The notes: a model not told the origin generated them from the letters alone. 64,000 nt of DNA from Oricola indica (GCF_019966595.1 NZ_JAINFJ010000001.1:868001-932000), one strand, 5' to 3'; counted from the stretch's first letter, positions 1 through 9,114 are shown. Numbers and translations: made by a program.

Positions 1-448
1 AACAGGCCGCCACGACCTCCGCGCCCATCTGTTGCAGCAGCTTGACCGCACCTTCGGCCGTTCCGCCCGTGGCGATCAGATCATCCACGAGAATGACCCG
101 CTCGCCCTGCTTGACCGCATCCTTGTGCATCTCCATTTCGTCGACGCCGTATTCGAGGCTGTAGGCGATGCGCACCGTCTCGTGCGGCAGCTTGCCTTTC
201 TTGCGGATCGGCACGAAGCCCGCCGACAATTGGTGCGACATCGCTCCGCCGAGAATGAAGCCCCGCGCCTCGACGCCGGCGATCTTGTCGATCTTGGTGC
301 CGGCATAGGGATGAACCATTTCGTCGATCGAGCGACGGAACGCCCGGGCATCGCCCAGAAGCGTGGTGATATCCCGAAACATGACTCCCGGTTTCGGATA
401 ATCCGGGATCGTGCGGATTGCCGCTTCGAGAGTGTCACGCAAGCTCAT
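1..448 (-). CDS. apt: adenine phosphoribosyltransferase, 5' part (runs off window)
   Basis: Makes AMP from adenine and PRPP in cytosolic purine salvage. The minus-strand reading from the ATG at 446-448 gives about 149 codons before the window edge; the family is about 170-180 aa, so only the C-terminus is missing. Visible are the N-terminal [17 protein letters not shown] block typical of APT, a central GARGF-like stretch ([10 protein letters not shown]), and the PRPP-binding motif [18 protein letters not shown] with its two acidic residues. It lies downstream of petC on the same strand, behind a strong terminator, so it is probably transcribed separately. The identification is secure; the 3' end is not seen. 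Confidence 0.95.
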   Translation of the reverse strand, partial: MSLRDTLEAAIRTIPDYPKPGVMFRDITTLLGDARAFRRSIDEMVHPYAGTKIDKIAGVEARGFILGGAMSHQLSAGFVPIRKKGKLPHETVRIAYSLEYGVDEMEMHKDAVKQGERVILVDDLIATGGTAEGAVKLLQQMGAEVVAAC

Positions 449-512
449 TTTGTGCCTTTCCGTCCGCACCGATACAAATCGCTGCGGATCATGTCCTTAT
501 ACAGGGCAAAAG

Positions 513-536
513 AAAAGGGCGCTCGAGCGCCCTTTT
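513..536 (-). terminator. intrinsic terminator downstream of petC
   Basis: A perfect inverted repeat with arms AAAAGGGCGC and GCGCCCTTTT and a 4-nt TCGA loop. On the minus strand it continues into CTTTTG, giving a U-rich tail. It starts 24 nt after the petC stop and lies before apt, so it should end the petABC transcript. Confidence 0.85.
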
Positions 537-559
537 CGCAATCGGAATTCCCGCTTTCG

Positions 560-1420
560 TCAGTGATCGACGCGCGACCATACCTGCTTCTTGGCGAGGT
601 ACAGGAACGCCGCGAAGATGATGAGGAAGAGCATCACCCGGAAGCCCATTTCCTTGCGCTCGGTCATGTGCGGCTCGGCCGCCCACATCAGGAACGCAGC
701 GACATCCTTCGCTTCCTGCTCGATCGTCGCGGGCGTGCCGTCGTCATACTCGACATCGTCGCCATAGAGCGGCTGCGCCATTGCGAGCGCCACGCCCGAA
801 CCGAAATGCGGGTTGTAATAGAGCCCGTCCGGAACAACGACATGCTCAGCCGGCTCTTCGCCATAGCCCGTCAGCAGCGAATAGATGTAGTCCGGGCCGC
901 CCTCCGCATATTGCGTGAACACGTCGAAGACGAACAGCGGGAAACCGCGCTCGACGCCGCGTGCCTTGGCAATCAGCGAGAAGTCCGGCGGAATCGCGCC
1001 ATTGTTGGCGACCTTGGCCTGTTCCTCGTTCTCGTAGGGGCTCGGGAAATAATCCGTCGGAAGGCCCGGACGCGTGAACATCTCGCCGTCCGCATTCGGT
1101 CCGTCCTCGACATCGTAACCGGCCGCGATGGCGTCCACTTCCTCTTCGGAATAGCCAAGCTCGTGGAAGTCGCGGAAGGCAACGCGCTTGAGCGAATGGC
1201 AGGCCGAGCAGACATTGGCATAGACCTTGAAGCCGCGCTGCAGCTGGCCCTTGTCGTATTTGCCGAACGGCCCCGCGAAGCTCCAGTCCTGCTCCACCGG
1301 CTTCTTCAGCGGATAGTGGACCGTGTGCTGTTCGCCTTCCTCTTCCGCCGCATTGGCACCGGGCAGGACGAGCGCCATGGCGAGCGCCGCAGCGCCGATC
1401 GTGGCAATGACATGTTTCAT
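560..1420 (-). CDS. petC: cytochrome c1 of the bc1 complex
   Basis: The 286-aa c-type heme subunit of ubiquinol-cytochrome c reductase, passing electrons from the Rieske protein to cytochrome c. A signal peptide occupies about residues 1-24 (hydrophobic core then PGANA-AEE). The covalent heme site CSACH is at residues 71-75. One C-terminal membrane anchor lies near residues 258-277 (MLFLIIFAAFLYL), leaving the heme domain in the periplasm. The start at 1420 follows from the signal peptide. It is the last gene of petABC, 32 nt after petB. Here cytochromes b and c1 are separate genes, unlike the fbcH b-c1 polyprotein gene of Bradyrhizobium. Terminated at 513-536. Confidence 0.96.
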   Translation of the reverse strand: MKHVIATIGAAALAMALVLPGANAAEEEGEQHTVHYPLKKPVEQDWSFAGPFGKYDKGQLQRGFKVYANVCSACHSLKRVAFRDFHELGYSEEEVDAIAAGYDVEDGPNADGEMFTRPGLPTDYFPSPYENEEQAKVANNGAIPPDFSLIAKARGVERGFPLFVFDVFTQYAEGGPDYIYSLLTGYGEEPAEHVVVPDGLYYNPHFGSGVALAMAQPLYGDDVEYDDGTPATIEQEAKDVAAFLMWAAEPHMTERKEMGFRVMLFLIIFAAFLYLAKKQVWSRVDH

Positions 1421-1452
1421 TGTTCTGTTCCCGTAAGTTTGCGCCACGCGGC

Positions 1453-2766
1453 TCATCCCCTCGTTTCCGGCGATGCGGCGGTTCCGCTCGCGACCTGCTG
1501 GGCGCCGCTCTTGCGGTTGCGCTCCAGCACCGCCTCGGTGATCGAATTCGGCAGCCTGCGCGGCGTTTCGATCAGGCCGAGGACCGGCAGAATGATCAGG
1601 AAGAAGACGAAGTAGTAGAGCGTCGCGATCTGCGCCATCATGGTGTAGACGCCTTCGGCCGGCTTCGAGCCCAGCCATCCGAGGAAGATGGCGTTGGCGA
1701 CGAAGATCCAGAAGAACAGCTTGTACCACGGACGATAGACCGCCGAGCGCACCTTGGACGTGTCGAGCCAGGGCATGATGAACAAGAGCGCGATCGAACC
1801 GAACATGACGAGCACGCCGCCAAGCTTGGAGTCGATCGGGCCGACATTGAAGGTGATGGCGCGCAGCATCGCGTAGAACGGCAGGAAGTACCATTCGGGC
1901 ACGATATGCGCCGGCGTCACCAGCGGGTTGGCTTCGATGTAGTTGTCCGGGTGGCCCAGATAGTTCGGCAGGTAGAAGACGAAGTAGGCGAACACGACGA
2001 AGAAGACCATCATCGCGAACGCGTCCTTGATGGTCGCGTAAGGCGTGAAGGCCACCGTGTCCGTCTTGGATTTCACCTCGATGCCGGTCGGGTTCGTCTG
2101 GCCGGTCACATGCAGCGCCCAGACGTGCAGGATAACGACACCCGCGATCATGAAGGGCAGCAGGTAGTGCAGCGAGAAGAACCGGTTGAGCGTCGGATCG
2201 CCGACCGCGTAACCGCCGAGAAGCAGTTCCTGGATCGGCTGGCCGACCACCGGGAAGGCGGTGAAGAAGCCGGTGATAACGGTAGCGCCCCAGAAGGACA
2301 TCTGTCCCCAAGGCAGCACGTAGCCCATGAAGCCGGTCGCCATCATCAGCAGGTAGATGATGCAGCCGAGGATCCAGAGCAGTTCGCGCGGCGCCTTGTA
2401 GGAGCCGTAATACATGCCGCGGAACATGTGCAGATAGACCGCGACGAAGAAGAAGGATGCGCCGTTGGAGTGCATGTAGCGCAACAGCCAGCCATGGTTC
2501 ACGTCGCGCATGATGTTTTCGACGCTCGTGAAGGCCAGGCCGGTCGAGGCGACGTAATGCATCGCCAGCACGACACCGGTCAGGATCTGCGAGATCAGCA
2601 TGAAAGAGAGAATGCCGCCGAACGTATAGGCGTAATTCAGGTTGCGCGGCACGGGATAGGCGACGAACGAGTCGTACATCATCCGCGGCAGCGGCATGCG
2701 GGCATCGACCCATTTGCCGATACCCGAGGTCGGCGTGTAGGTGCCGTGTGCTTCGTAAGTGCTCAT
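1453..2766 (-). CDS. petB: cytochrome b of the bc1 complex
   Basis: The 437-aa membrane subunit with hemes bL and bH and the two quinone sites of complex III. The sequence is strongly hydrophobic with about eight membrane helices and long conserved blocks: [19 protein letters not shown] near the Qo site, the paired histidines around HYVAS and [12 protein letters not shown], and the Qo-loop PEWY motif ([13 protein letters not shown]). Length is slightly above mitochondrial cytochrome b because of the C-terminal tail found in alphaproteobacteria. It starts 10 nt after the petA stop and is followed 32 nt later by petC, so all three subunits are co-transcribed. Confidence 0.97.
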   Translation of the reverse strand: MSTYEAHGTYTPTSGIGKWVDARMPLPRMMYDSFVAYPVPRNLNYAYTFGGILSFMLISQILTGVVLAMHYVASTGLAFTSVENIMRDVNHGWLLRYMHSNGASFFFVAVYLHMFRGMYYGSYKAPRELLWILGCIIYLLMMATGFMGYVLPWGQMSFWGATVITGFFTAFPVVGQPIQELLLGGYAVGDPTLNRFFSLHYLLPFMIAGVVILHVWALHVTGQTNPTGIEVKSKTDTVAFTPYATIKDAFAMMVFFVVFAYFVFYLPNYLGHPDNYIEANPLVTPAHIVPEWYFLPFYAMLRAITFNVGPIDSKLGGVLVMFGSIALLFIMPWLDTSKVRSAVYRPWYKLFFWIFVANAIFLGWLGSKPAEGVYTMMAQIATLYYFVFFLIILPVLGLIETPRRLPNSITEAVLERNRKSGAQQVASGTAASPETRG

Positions 2767-2776
2767 GCTCGGGCTC

Positions 2777-3334
2777 CTATACGGTGTCTGTGCCGATGGT
2801 CAGCGTCGAAGCGTCTGCGAAGACGTGCGGCGGCTGTGGCAGGTTGATCGGCGCAGGTCCGCGCAGGATGCGGCCGGTGAAGTCGAACACCGAGCCGTGG
2901 CAGGGGCAGTTCCACCCATCGGCGCCCGTATCGACCACCTTGGGAATGCAGCCCAGATGCGTGCAGTTCGCGGCGACGACGACCCAGTCCTTGGTGGCTT
3001 CGTCGGCCGGACCGCCAATGCGCGGTTCCGCCGGTGCCGGATCCTTGAGGTCGCTCTCGGGCAGTTCGGTAACCGCGCCGATCTCCGCCTCGGTCAGGCG
3101 GCGCACGAAATACGGCTTGCCGCGCCAGGTCACGATGATGGCCGCACCGGGCTCGATGGACGAAATGTCGATATCGACAGGCTGGCCGGCCGCGCGGACA
3201 GCCGCGTCCGGGCGCATCTGGTCGATAAAGGGCCAGGCGAGACCCGCCGCGCCGACCACACCGAGCATCCCGGTGGCGACGTAGATGAAGTCGCGGCGCG
3301 TTGTCTCATCAGCGGTGATTGTTTCTTCGCTCAC
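2777..3334 (-). CDS. petA: Rieske iron-sulfur subunit of the bc1 complex
   Basis: Carries the 2Fe-2S cluster that takes the first electron from ubiquinol. With the GTG start at 3334 the protein is 185 aa. This start has a well-spaced AAGGA ribosome site; an upstream in-frame GTG at 3361 would add nine residues and has none visible. The twin-arginine motif [11 protein letters not shown] near residues 11-21 followed by a hydrophobic helix indicates Tat-dependent insertion with the helix kept as an anchor. Cluster motifs CTHLGC (about 124-129) and CPCHGS (about 143-148) are intact. First gene of petABC; its promoter should lie in 3335-3513. Confidence 0.95.
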   Translation of the reverse strand: MSEETITADETTRRDFIYVATGMLGVVGAAGLAWPFIDQMRPDAAVRAAGQPVDIDISSIEPGAAIIVTWRGKPYFVRRLTEAEIGAVTELPESDLKDPAPAEPRIGGPADEATKDWVVVAANCTHLGCIPKVVDTGADGWNCPCHGSVFDFTGRILRGPAPINLPQPPHVFADASTLTIGTDTV

Positions 3335-3513
3335 AGGAGCATTCCTTTCCGGTACAGTCACTGTGTCTGCGGGCGGTCAGGACAGGCACAGGCAAGTGCC
3401 CGCGCCCGCAGCCACGTCCCCCGCGATCCCTTATTTCGGAAGGACGCGCTTGTCCAGCCTCGACCATCGGATGATGGCAACATGTCGCGCTGTTTTTTCG
3501 TGGAAAAGCGGGC

Positions 3514-5424
3514 TTATTCCGCAGCTTCGCCGAGTGCAAGAAAACCGCCGGACTGCCGCGCCCACAGCCGGGCATAGAGGCCGTCCGGGCGCTTCACAAG
3601 CTGGGCGTGCGTTCCCATCTCGACGATTTCGCCGCGATCCATGACGATCAGGCGGTCCATCGCGGCGATCGTCGAAAGACGGTGCGCGATGGCGACGACC
3701 GTCTTGCCGGCCATCAGGCCCTGCAGATTTTCCTGGATCGCCGCCTCGATATCCGAATCGAGCGCCGAGGTCGCTTCGTCGAGGATCAGGATCGGCGCGT
3801 CCTTGAGCATCACCCGGGCAATCGCCACGCGCTGACGCTGGCCGCCCGACAGTTTGATGCCGCGTTCGCCGACATGCGCGTCATAGCCGCGCCGGCCCTT
3901 CGGGTCCTCGACGCCCATGATGAATTCATGCGCGTGGGCCTTCTTCGCCGCCTCGACGATCTCCGCTTCGGTTGCGCCCAGTTTTCCATAGGAAATGTTC
4001 TCGCGCAGCGAGCGATGCATCAGCGACGGCTCCTGGCTGACGACGCCGAACTGCTCGCGCAGCGATCCCTGGGTGAGGTCGCGAATGTCGTGATCGTCGA
4101 GCAGGATGCGCCCGCTCTCCACGTCGTAGAGACGCAACAGCAGGTTGACGAAGGTCGATTTCCCCGCCCCCGACGGACCGACCAGCCCGACCTTCTCGCC
4201 CGGCTCGATCTCCACGGTCAGGCCGTCGAACAATTCGCCATTCTTCTTGCCGTAATGGAACTGCACCTTGTCGAAACGGATGCGGCCGGACGATTTCGGC
4301 ATCTCGATCGCGTCGGACCGGTCGCGAATCGACGGCACGACGGAGACGGTCTCCGTCGCATCCTGGACGGTCGAATAGGCGCGGATCAGGCCATTGATGT
4401 TGAACATCATCCAGCCCGACATCTGGTTGAGCCGGAAAACGAGACCCATCGTCGCCGCGATTGCGCCGGTCGAAAGCGCACCGTTCATCCACGAGGAGAT
4501 GGCCAGCGCGGCCACGCCCGTCATCATGAAGCCGTTGAGCAGCGCCACCGAGGCGCGCACGGTCGTGATCATCCGCGTCAGATGCGTCACCGCGCTCAGA
4601 TAATTGGTGAGCGCCGACCGGATACCACCATGCTCGCGCTGGCGGCTGTCGAACAGCTTGACCGACAGGATATTGGTGAAGATGTCCACCATGCGCCCGT
4701 TGAGCACGGCGCGCTCGTTGGCGTTCTCCTTGCCGGCGCGGCGCAGGCGCGGCAGCAGGAAGCGGATGATCGCCGCATAGCCCATGCCCCACACCGCCAC
4801 GACCACGCCCATGCGCCAGTCGAGCGTGGTCAAGATCGTGGTGGTCAGGATGACGAATGTCAGGAACGACCACATCGCCTGCAGCGACGTGACGATAAAA
4901 TCGCCCGTCGATTCGCCCGCCTGCATGATCTTGGTCGCGATGCGGCCGGCGAAATCGTTCTGGTAGAAGGTGTAGGGCTGCTCGATCACACGGCGAAAGG
5001 CCTGCCAGCGGATCATCGTGTAGAAGCGCGGCACGATCACCTGCTGCTCGATCACCGCCGAGCCGATCATCACGACGGCGCGCACGACCAGTAGCAGCGC
5101 CGCAAGCCCCGCGAGCTGGTGCCAGTGGTCGCGGAGCAGCGCTTCCGGCGACGTGTTGTCGAGAATGTCGATCAGCCAGCCGACCGACCAGTAGAGCGCC
5201 GCGTCCACTCCGCCGACCAGCCCGCCAACGACCAGCAGGATGATGAAGGGCCACCGCGCCTGGTTGGCGAAATAGAGGATGAAGCCCCACGCCGTCTGCG
5301 GCAGCAATTCGCGCCCCGGATCGGAAAACGGGTCGACGAAGCGTTCCACCCGGTTCCAGACCGGGTGGTCCATGTCACGATAGCGCGTGTCCGGCTCCTG
5401 CCCGGGCCTGTAACGATTGCTCAT
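3514..5424 (-). CDS. ABC exporter half-transporter (second of a pair)
   Basis: A 636-aa fused membrane plus ATPase subunit of the multidrug/lipid exporter class. The N-terminal half has about six membrane helices (for example WPFIILLVVGGLVGGV). The nucleotide-binding domain has Walker A GPSGAGKS at 416-423, signature LSGGQ at 525-529, Walker B ending DE at 549-550, and a switch histidine in AHRLS. Its ATG at 5424 overlaps the stop of the preceding gene (ATGA), so translation is coupled and the two probably form a heterodimer. Both proteins keep all catalytic residues and end in the same ARQSGGF sequence, suggesting an old tandem duplication. Substrate unknown. Confidence 0.92.
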   Translation of the reverse strand: MSNRYRPGQEPDTRYRDMDHPVWNRVERFVDPFSDPGRELLPQTAWGFILYFANQARWPFIILLVVGGLVGGVDAALYWSVGWLIDILDNTSPEALLRDHWHQLAGLAALLLVVRAVVMIGSAVIEQQVIVPRFYTMIRWQAFRRVIEQPYTFYQNDFAGRIATKIMQAGESTGDFIVTSLQAMWSFLTFVILTTTILTTLDWRMGVVVAVWGMGYAAIIRFLLPRLRRAGKENANERAVLNGRMVDIFTNILSVKLFDSRQREHGGIRSALTNYLSAVTHLTRMITTVRASVALLNGFMMTGVAALAISSWMNGALSTGAIAATMGLVFRLNQMSGWMMFNINGLIRAYSTVQDATETVSVVPSIRDRSDAIEMPKSSGRIRFDKVQFHYGKKNGELFDGLTVEIEPGEKVGLVGPSGAGKSTFVNLLLRLYDVESGRILLDDHDIRDLTQGSLREQFGVVSQEPSLMHRSLRENISYGKLGATEAEIVEAAKKAHAHEFIMGVEDPKGRRGYDAHVGERGIKLSGGQRQRVAIARVMLKDAPILILDEATSALDSDIEAAIQENLQGLMAGKTVVAIAHRLSTIAAMDRLIVMDRGEIVEMGTHAQLVKRPDGLYARLWARQSGGFLALGEAAE

Positions 5425-7268
5425 TCCGCAGCGACAGCCTCTGTTGCATCGATGAAGCCGCCGGACTGGCGCGCCCACAATTGCGCGTAGATCCCTTCCG
5501 ACCCGGCAAGAGCCTCATGCGTGCCCTCTTCGACGATATGCCCCTTGTCGAGCACCACCAGCCGGTCGAGGCTGGAGATCGTGGATAGCCGGTGCGCGAT
5601 CGCGATCACTGTCTTTCCTTCCATGAGGGCATAAAGGTTGTCCTGGATCGCCGCCTCCACTTCGGAATCGAGCGCGGACGTGGCCTCGTCGAGCACGAGG
5701 ATCGGGGCATTTTTCAGGAAGACCCGCGCGATCGCGATGCGCTGACGCTGGCCGCCCGAAAGTTTCACGCCTCTCTCGCCGACATGCGCGTCATAGCCGG
5801 TCCGGCCCTGAAGATCGACGAGATCGAGGATATAGTCATGCGCATTGGCCCGCTTGGCCGCCGCGACGATTTCCTCCTCGGTGGCGTCCGGCTTGCCGTA
5901 GGCGATGTTGTCGCGCACGGACCGGTGCAGGAGCGAGGTGTCCTGGGTCACGACGCCGATCTGCGAGCGCAGGGAATCCTGCGTCACGCCGGCAATGTCC
6001 TGGCCGTCGATCAGGATCTGACCGCCCTCGAGATCGTAGAGGCGCAAAAGCACGTTCATCAGCGTTGATTTACCCGCGCCGGACCGTCCGACAAGGCCCA
6101 CCTTCTCTCCGGGCGCCACAGACAGGCTCAGATCCTCGATCACGCCGCCATCCTTTCCGTAGTGAAAGCGGATGTTTTCGAAGTCGATCCGGCCTTCCTT
6201 GACGACCAGCGTCTTGGCGTCCGGCGCGTCGGACACGATGCGCGGACGCGCGATCGTGCCCATGCCGTCCTGCGCCATGCCGATATTCTCGAACAGGCCC
6301 GCCAGTTCCCACATGACCCAGTGCGCCATGCCTTCCAGCCGCAGCACCAGCCCGATGGCGACCGCCAGCGCGCCGACGCTGGCCGAACCGGCCGTCCAGG
6401 AGACGATGCCGATGGCACCGACGGAGAACAGTAGCAGCGAGTTCGACACGTCGAGCCCGGTGTTCAGCATGGTGACGTAGCGCATCTGCGGATGAACGGT
6501 TTGCAGGAAGTCGTCCATCGCATCGCGCGCATAGGTCTCCTCGCGTCCGGCATGGGCGAACAGCTTCACCGTCATGATATTGGTGTAGCTGTCGACGATC
6601 CGCCCGGTCATCGACGAACGGGCATTGGACTGCAGCTCCGAGATCGCCCGCATTTTCGGCAGGAAATGGCGCAGCAGGACTACATAGAAGACCAGCCACA
6701 CCACGAAGGGCAGCATCATCCAGACATCGAGCGACCCGACCAGCAGCAACGCGCCGGTGAAATAGACCGCCACATAGATGAAGACGTCGAGGATCTTGAC
6801 CACCGTCTCGCGAACGCCGAGCGCGGCCTGCATCATCTTGGTCGCCACGCGGCCCGCAAACTCGTCCTGGTAGAAGGAGAAGCTCTGGCCGAGCAGGTAG
6901 CGATGCGCCTTCCAGCGGATGATCATCGGGTAGTTGCCGAAGATCGTCTGGTGCATGATGAATGTATGGCCGAGGCTGAGCAGCGGCAGGAGGACGAGAA
7001 TCACCGCCCCCATCCAGAACAGCGTCCAGCCTTCATCCGCGAGGAAAGTCGCGCGGTCGGCACTGGCGAGCCAATCGACGATGTTGCCGAGGAATCCGAA
7101 CAGCGCGACCTGCACCGCGGATATCCCGGCGATCAACACCGACGTGATCGCCAGCCAGGGCCAGATGCCCTTGGTGTAATGCCAGCAGAAGGCAAGCAGG
7201 GTCGACGGCGGCTGCTCGGGCTGCTCGGCGGGAAAGGGGTCGATTCTGTTTTCAAACCACGAGAACAT
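5421..7268 (-). CDS. ABC exporter half-transporter (first of a pair)
   Basis: A 615-aa membrane plus ATPase exporter subunit. The start at 7268 (MFSWFENR) is preferred over in-frame ATGs at 7280 and 7304 because GAGG lies six bases before it. Membrane helices occupy the first 320 or so residues; the ATPase domain has Walker A GRSGAGKS at 394-401, LSGGQ at 503-507, Walker B with D527/E528 and H-loop His near 559. The stop overlaps the next gene's start. Both catalytic sites of the likely heterodimer look competent, unlike heterodimeric exporters with one degenerate site. No neighbouring gene reveals the cargo. Confidence 0.92.
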   Translation of the reverse strand: MFSWFENRIDPFPAEQPEQPPSTLLAFCWHYTKGIWPWLAITSVLIAGISAVQVALFGFLGNIVDWLASADRATFLADEGWTLFWMGAVILVLLPLLSLGHTFIMHQTIFGNYPMIIRWKAHRYLLGQSFSFYQDEFAGRVATKMMQAALGVRETVVKILDVFIYVAVYFTGALLLVGSLDVWMMLPFVVWLVFYVVLLRHFLPKMRAISELQSNARSSMTGRIVDSYTNIMTVKLFAHAGREETYARDAMDDFLQTVHPQMRYVTMLNTGLDVSNSLLLFSVGAIGIVSWTAGSASVGALAVAIGLVLRLEGMAHWVMWELAGLFENIGMAQDGMGTIARPRIVSDAPDAKTLVVKEGRIDFENIRFHYGKDGGVIEDLSLSVAPGEKVGLVGRSGAGKSTLMNVLLRLYDLEGGQILIDGQDIAGVTQDSLRSQIGVVTQDTSLLHRSVRDNIAYGKPDATEEEIVAAAKRANAHDYILDLVDLQGRTGYDAHVGERGVKLSGGQRQRIAIARVFLKNAPILVLDEATSALDSEVEAAIQDNLYALMEGKTVIAIAHRLSTISSLDRLVVLDKGHIVEEGTHEALAGSEGIYAQLWARQSGGFIDATEAVAAE

Positions 7269-7281
7269 GGCGGACCTCATG

Positions 7282-7494
7282 AAAAGCGATATGGCGACGA
7301 ACAAAGGTTCGGCGAGAATGACGGGATGCGCGACAGCGCGGAACGGCGTGACGGGCCCGGCACCGGCAAAGCCGGGAATGCGGACGCGAAAACAATGAAC
7401 TCAGAGCAATGGGGCATGACCGTAAACCGTTCTGGTGGAACCAAAACCGGCGGTCACGAAAGAATTCACAGGCTGTGTTCGAACCGCTGGCTTG
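7282..7494. other. non-coding stretch upstream of the ABC pair, with hairpin and 13-bp direct repeat
   Basis: No convincing gene lies here. Positions 7356-7361 and 7371-7376 form an inverted repeat CCCGGC / GCCGGG. The 13-mer GGCGAGAATGACG occurs at 7311-7323 and again at 7498-7510, where it forms the last codons of the small reading frame at 7495-7581. The ABC transporter promoter should lie in this stretch or just upstream. Confidence 0.4.
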
Positions 7495-7581
7495 TCAGGC
7501 GAGAATGACGCTGGGCGTCCGTGGACGCAGCAGATCGCCTGTGGGGAGCGCGACGCGCGCATGCATTGGAATGTATTCCAT
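7495..7581 (-). CDS. possible 28-aa small protein or leader peptide
   Basis: The short frame starts at an ATG (7579-7581) preceded by AAGGAGG five bases upstream, one of the strongest ribosome sites in the window. The peptide begins MEYIPMHARVAL and ends RPRTPSVILA. It is neither rich in a single amino acid, as a classical attenuator would be, nor clearly membrane-spanning. It sits 226 nt upstream of the ABC exporter pair on the same strand and is divergent from trmL. I do not recognise it. The ribosome site is the only direct support; it may be a true small protein or a translated leader controlling the ABC genes. Confidence 0.45.
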   Translation of the reverse strand: MEYIPMHARVALPTGDLLRPRTPSVILA

Positions 7582-7689
7582 CGTCGCCTCCTTGGCTTGC
7601 GGTTGAAGATCGCTACTTATACCGAGCGGTCCGCCAAGACTAGTGCGGATCGGCAACACCGCGCCGCTCCTGCCAGCCACTGACGCCAG

Positions 7690-8163
7690 ATGACCGACAC
7701 GCCGACACTTCACATCGCCCTCTACCAGCCGGACATTCCGGGCAATACCGGCGCGATCCTGCGGCTGGCCGCCTGCCTCGGCGCGGCGGTGCATGTCATC
7801 GAGCCCGCCGGCTTCGACCTCTCCGACCGCGCCCTGAAACGTGCCGGCATGGACTATCTCGAAATGGCGACAATGCACCGGCATCTCAACTGGGAGGCTT
7901 TCGACGCCTGGCGCACGACGGAGAACCGGCGGCTTGTCCTGCTGACGACGCAGGCGTCGGCGCCCTACACGGCGCATGAGTTCCGCGATTACGACATTCT
8001 TCTCTTCGGCCGCGAAAGCGTCGGCGTACCGGACGCCGTCCATGACGCGGCGGACATCCGCCTGACGATCCCCATGGCCGAAGGCGCGCGCTCCATCAAT
8101 CTCGCCCTCTCGGCGGCAATGGTCGCCGGCGAGGCCATGCGGCAACTCGCCTGGCAACCCTGA
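7690..8163 (+). CDS. trmL: tRNA (cytidine/uridine-34 2'-O)-methyltransferase TrmL
   Basis: At 157 aa this is the expected size for TrmL, the minimal SPOUT methyltransferase that methylates the wobble nucleotide of tRNA-Leu isoacceptors. Diagnostic features are the N-terminal LYQPDIPGNTGAILRLAAC block, the central FGRESVGVP loop, and the knot-forming C-terminus IPMAEGARSINLALSAAM. No clear ribosome site precedes the ATG, so an upstream region with weak initiation is possible, but no alternative start fits the family better. It is monocistronic and convergent with the small membrane protein gene that ends 7 bp downstream. Confidence 0.94.
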   Translation: MTDTPTLHIALYQPDIPGNTGAILRLAACLGAAVHVIEPAGFDLSDRALKRAGMDYLEMATMHRHLNWEAFDAWRTTENRRLVLLTTQASAPYTAHEFRDYDILLFGRESVGVPDAVHDAADIRLTIPMAEGARSINLALSAAMVAGEAMRQLAWQP

Positions 8164-8169
8164 CCGCGA

Positions 8170-8613
8170 TCACGCGGCCTGCCGCTTCGGACGGCGCATC
8201 GCGAGCCCGTCGCGCATGTTCAGGCCGAGCAGCGCGATGTTCGACGCGCCGGCGACCAGTTCCACCGCCTGCACGACCATGAATGCCGTGTCGAATTCGC
8301 CCTGCCCCGCCTTCATGGCGAGAAAGATGGCGCTCGGCACGAGCACGAGGATGCCCGTCGCCGCGATGATCTTCATACGCGTCCTTTTGCGCGCAACGAC
8401 CGGGCCGCGCCATTTCGCGCCGAGCGAAAAGCCGGTTCCCCCAGCGACCGCCATGGCCGGAACGAGGATCGCGAGCCCGTAGAGAACGCCGGTCTTGACC
8501 GCGGCGATCTGCGCCGCAGAGCCGAACAATTCGCTGGCCACCGTCGATGTCCAGAACAGGGTGATGGTCGCCAGGGCGAGTGCGCCCGCGACGGCGTGAA
8601 TGCGTTTCTTCAT
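8170..8613 (-). CDS. small four-helix membrane protein, MarR-linked
   Basis: A 147-aa hydrophobic protein with about four membrane segments (around residues 5-25, 38-60, 78-100 and 110-130), basic at both ends. The start at 8613 (MKKRIHAV) has GGAGG five bases upstream; a longer in-frame start at 8631 would fall inside the operator. It is divergent from a MarR regulator and shares a 72-bp control region holding two copies of a palindromic operator, so it is very likely repressed by that regulator. I do not recognise a characterised family. The arrangement resembles MarR-controlled efflux or stress membrane proteins. Confidence 0.75.
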   Translation of the reverse strand: MKKRIHAVAGALALATITLFWTSTVASELFGSAAQIAAVKTGVLYGLAILVPAMAVAGGTGFSLGAKWRGPVVARKRTRMKIIAATGILVLVPSAIFLAMKAGQGEFDTAFMVVQAVELVAGASNIALLGLNMRDGLAMRRPKRQAA

Positions 8614-8629
8614 GTCAGCCTCCATTTGC

Positions 8630-8667
8630 ATAGCTTGCTATGTAAATAATATTGAATAGCCTGCTAT
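8630..8667. promoter_or_regulatory. two MarR-type operators, ATAGC-nn-GCTAT
   Basis: Two copies of the palindrome ATAGCnnGCTAT at 8630-8641 (spacer TT) and 8656-8667 (spacer CT), 26 bp apart start to start. Flanking bases extend the symmetry (TTGCATAGC on one side, GCTATGCAA on the other). They fill the gap between the divergent membrane protein and MarR genes, where autorepression sites would be. Confidence 0.8.
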
Positions 8668-8670
8668 GCA

Positions 8671-9114
8671 ATGCTATCCACCGACATGGATTTCAAAAAA
8701 GATGCGTCGGCCGGCTACCTCGCCAACCACATGGCGCGGCTTTTCGCGCTCGCCCTGCACGACCGCATCCGCCCGTTGGGCCTCGCCCCGGCCCAGTTCA
8801 TGACGCTTCTGGAATTGTGGGAAGATGACGGCCTGACCCAGAAAGACCTCGTCCAGCGCCTCGACGTCGAACAGGCGACCATGGCCAACACGCTGAAACG
8901 CATGGAGCGCGACGGCCTGATCACGCGCACCGAAAACCCCGAAGACCGCCGCGCCCAACTGGTCCGCCTGACGCCGAAGGCGAAAGCCCTGCAGGAGGAC
9001 GCAACAAGCGCCGCGACAGGGGTCAACGAAGAAGCGCTGTCAGCCCTTTCCCCCGAAGAGCGCCAGGCCTTCGTCTCGTTGATGAGCCGGGTGATCGGGG
9101 CATTGCAGGATTAG
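8671..9114 (+). CDS. MarR-family transcriptional regulator
   Basis: A dimeric winged-helix regulator of about 147 aa (ATG at 8671) or 142 aa (ATG at 8686, MDFKKDAS). The order is typical: N-terminal dimer helix, LAPAQFMTLLELWEDDGLTQ, recognition region LVQRLDVEQATMANTLKRME, then the wing with GLITRTENPEDRRAQLVRLT carrying the conserved D-R pair, and C-terminal dimerisation helices. Neither start has a good ribosome site. The 8671 ATG directly abuts the second operator, so 8686 or leaderless initiation are both possible. It probably represses itself and the divergent membrane protein. The ligand is unknown. Confidence 0.92.
   Translation: MLSTDMDFKKDASAGYLANHMARLFALALHDRIRPLGLAPAQFMTLLELWEDDGLTQKDLVQRLDVEQATMANTLKRMERDGLITRTENPEDRRAQLVRLTPKAKALQEDATSAATGVNEEALSALSPEERQAFVSLMSRVIGALQD

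Noticed and set aside
32-1615. Long plus-strand frame opposite apt and petC
   Set aside because: Shadow of apt/petC on the other strand: low-complexity Arg-rich translation, no ribosome site, no domain.
1420-2847. 475-codon plus-strand frame opposite petB
   Set aside because: Antisense to a well-supported cytochrome b gene; charged repeats typical of high-G+C shadow frames.
3607-5094. 495-codon plus-strand frame opposite the ABC exporter
   Set aside because: His/Arg-rich shadow frame; the real exporter is on the minus strand.
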